Assembly (NCBI GenBank): GCA_015058045.1
Contig: SVDC01000019.1
Location: 1 to 64,000 of the forward strand
Direction: 5' to 3'
From: Cellulosilyticum sp.
GTDB taxonomy: Bacteria > Bacillota > Clostridia > Lachnospirales > Cellulosilyticaceae
Length of the DNA stretch: 64,000 nucleotides
This document shows, piece after piece, positions 62,301 to 64,000 of the stretch. The notes beneath the pieces were generated by a model that was not told the DNA's origin, did not search any database, and saw only the letters and a program-made list of their open reading frames with translations. Each line of letters begins with the position of its first letter. Position 1 is the first letter of the stretch. A program made the position numbers and the translations under genes.

Positions 62301-63821
62301 TTATAAAAGCATTTTATCAATATAATCTTTTTGTAATTCATATCTTAAGTAATTAATTAATTGGTCTAAAAATGTTGCACAGTCTGCATATGTAACGGTT
62401 TTCTTAGGGTAGACATAGCCATTAGCTGAATTAATGATACCCAATTTAGCAGCTGCATAAATAGATGACTTTGCCCAGTTCCCAATCTGATTATCGTCTA
62501 CAAATGCTGTATAGGCATCCGCTGTTGCTAGGCCTAATCTTTGTAGACCTATTGCACGCATATTAATCACATACATAGATTCTCTCGTTAAAGTACTATT
62601 ACCATCAAATGCGCCACCATCTACTAAGCCTGCATTATAGGCTGCTACTGCATATCTATAGTATGCATCTGATGAAGATAAGTCTGTAAATGGATTTACT
62701 TGTTGGTTTTTCTTTTTAGAGGAACGCTTATTTTTACTTTCTTCTTCTGGCAATTCAATTTGAAGTGCTTTTACAAGCATTGTGATATAGTCTTTTTTGC
62801 TAACTACCGCATTAGGTGAAAATGAAGCTGCATCATTTGAGAAGATTTTCATACTAAACATTTTTTTCAGTTGAGTTTCTGCAGCATGTCCTGTAAGTTT
62901 TAAGCCTGTAGGATATGAGAGCTGCTCAATTGTAGGGCTACTTTGTACACCTATCATTCCTGAATAATCGTCTTCATATAAACTTGCATTTCCTTGTAAA
63001 ATATTATAACTCAATGCGCCTTCACTTCTCATAACTTCTTTGTAATTTCCTGCCATGCTAATAGCAGTTGGCTCATTAACCCCATATTCAATATCACGAT
63101 AAACTGTAAAGGTTGGTGTTTCTTCAATAGCATACCCTTCGCCAGAACCTAAGTCTACTGTAATGGTTCTTTGTTGCGTTTCACTTTTAGCAAAGGCTTG
63201 TTCATATCCATATATTGGTGAATTGACTGATACAGTAATATTTGATGCAGTATTCCCACCAGATGCCGGCGTATAAACTGCATTATAATGAACATCGCCT
63301 CTATAATAAAGTACACCAGGCGTATAATCCTCTAAAATACTCTTTGAAAACTCTGAAAGGTTACTGTCTAACTTATAAGTTTTTCCATTCACCGTGATAA
63401 TCTCAGACCATTTTTTCATGGTTGTATTTTTAGTCGTTTGTTTTAGTGCAGCATCATATTTATACTGTACTTCTAATGTAACATTTCTTGTTACTTTAGT
63501 TGTTCCATCACTATTTTGAGCTGTCATTTTATAGGTTTCAGTATAAGTACCTTCTGTTTTTTCTTTGTCTACCCCTTTGCCTGGTTTAATCTCTACAGTC
63601 CCTTCAACAGTTTCAGCTTGTCCTGTTAAATAGATATTTTCTTTATACGGTAAAGTATATTTCGATGTAGTTTTCTTTTTACTCGTTTGTGCCAATGCAG
63701 TCAGGGTTTCCATTTTAATCCCTGTACTAATTCCTCCAAAACAGCCCATTTCTCCTTCTGCTGCATAAGTAGAGGATACCATTAGTGCCAAACTGATTGC
63801 GAGTATTGCTAATTTTTTCAT
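62301..63821 (-). CDS. Exported protein with C-terminal SLH domains
   Basis: A 506-residue protein. Signal peptide (LAILAISLALMVSSTYA). The N-terminal 300 residues are beta-rich and not assigned. About three SLH repeats occupy 325-506: FSPNAVVSKKDYITMLVKAL, FTDLSSSDAYYRYAVAAYNA, GNSTLTRESMYVINMRAI and FVDDNQIGNWAKSSIYAAAK. A basic Lys/Ser/Arg linker (NKRSSKKKNQQ) interrupts the first repeat. It starts 9 bp after the stop of the preceding gene, whose TAG overlaps its AGGAGGAG ribosome site, so the two are coupled. Confidence 0.88.
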   Translation of the reverse strand: MKKLAILAISLALMVSSTYAAEGEMGCFGGISTGIKMETLTALAQTSKKKTTSKYTLPYKENIYLTGQAETVEGTVEIKPGKGVDKEKTEGTYTETYKMTAQNSDGTTKVTRNVTLEVQYKYDAALKQTTKNTTMKKWSEIITVNGKTYKLDSNLSEFSKSILEDYTPGVLYYRGDVHYNAVYTPASGGNTASNITVSVNSPIYGYEQAFAKSETQQRTITVDLGSGEGYAIEETPTFTVYRDIEYGVNEPTAISMAGNYKEVMRSEGALSYNILQGNASLYEDDYSGMIGVQSSPTIEQLSYPTGLKLTGHAAETQLKKMFSMKIFSNDAASFSPNAVVSKKDYITMLVKALQIELPEEESKNKRSSKKKNQQVNPFTDLSSSDAYYRYAVAAYNAGLVDGGAFDGNSTLTRESMYVINMRAIGLQRLGLATADAYTAFVDDNQIGNWAKSSIYAAAKLGIINSANGYVYPKKTVTYADCATFLDQLINYLRYELQKDYIDKMLL

Positions 63822-63830
63822 ATGCTCCTC

Positions 63831-64000
63831 CTAATTTTCTACGTAAATAATATAACCTGTCACTGTTCCATTTGCGGTTTTCAGATTTGCGCTAACCATA
63901 GTACTTACAGTATCACCAATTTCAAGTTTGCTACTAGGAATAACTTTTCCATCTTTAATGATGATTGTATTAGCACCTATCGTGATGGTTGCACCTATAT
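63831..64000 (-). CDS. C-terminal end of an unidentified protein (truncated by window edge)
   Basis: The minus-strand frame enters at the right edge and ends at TAG 63831-63833. 55 residues are visible, including IGANTIIIKDGKVIPSS, LEIGDTVSTMVSANL and a final VTGYIIYVEN. This looks like a small beta domain, similar in style to the repeated domains of the SLH protein at 34618-36705. The stop is part of the next gene's ribosome site. Too little is visible to name the family. Confidence 0.7.
   Translation of the reverse strand, partial: IGATITIGANTIIIKDGKVIPSSKLEIGDTVSTMVSANLKTANGTVTGYIIYVEN

Overview
The window looks like the chromosome of a low-G+C, Gram-positive anaerobe of the Clostridia, probably a Lachnospiraceae relative of the Cellulosilyticum type. 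The evidence is the AT-rich sequence with strong AGGAGG ribosome sites, a WalRK-YycH-YycI signalling operon, SLH and copper-amine-oxidase-like (stalk) surface proteins, and a PD-(D/E)XK/DinG-type helicase. The species assignment is inference. I see no rRNA, tRNA, CRISPR array, complete insertion sequence or prophage.

Layout. (1) 1-765: N-terminal part of a nuclease-helicase that runs off the left edge. (2) 831-26277: a large surface-polysaccharide locus, all on the minus strand. Read in the direction of transcription it is rfbA, rfbB, an ABC exporter (Wzm-like permease, Wzt-like ATPase with C-terminal glycan-binding domain), a giant methyltransferase/coiled-coil/double-glycosyltransferase, manC, manA, two decayed gene fragments, an acyltransferase-GtrII-like fusion, rfbF, rfbG, rfbH, gtrA, a YerE-like thiamine-diphosphate enzyme, a YerF-like reductase, a GtrB-like transferase, rfbD and rfbC. 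Two more glycosyltransferases follow beyond a terminator. Together these predict dTDP-L-rhamnose, GDP-mannose and a CDP-3,6-dideoxyhexose that may carry a two-carbon branch (yersiniose-like). Export would be by the ABC route, with a possible methyl cap and coiled-coil length control. (3) 26591-34392: murA, the wal operon with its YycH/YycI regulators and an extra secreted protein, and a LysM protein. (4) 34618-41411: an SLH protein, a DUF2922/DUF1659 pair, a small sigma-70-family factor, a ComK-like protein on the plus strand, a lipid kinase and a phage-type replication-initiator-like protein. A 50-bp upstream sequence is shared by the DUF1659 gene and the replication-like gene. (5) 41518-50735: a second glycan-related block with a GT2, a divergent polyprenyl-phosphate sugar-phosphate transferase, two stalk-domain/Ig-repeat proteins flanking a TolC-type protein, and an O-antigen-ligase-like protein. 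(6) 50884-59442: three paralogous exported proteins with nearly identical signal peptides and C-terminal stalk domains, each with its own terminator. They are probably abundant surface-layer components. (7) 60170-64000: a lipoprotein polysaccharide deacetylase started by TTG, an SLH protein, and the end of another protein.

The most notable items are the yersiniose-like CDP-sugar branch, the WbdD-like capping/ruler architecture next to Wzm/Wzt, the fused acyltransferase-GtrII protein, the shared upstream element around the small sigma factor, the ComK-like gene, and a 12-bp repeat (AGGGACGGTTCT). The repeat forms hairpin terminators and also lies inside two genes, where it is read in three different frames.
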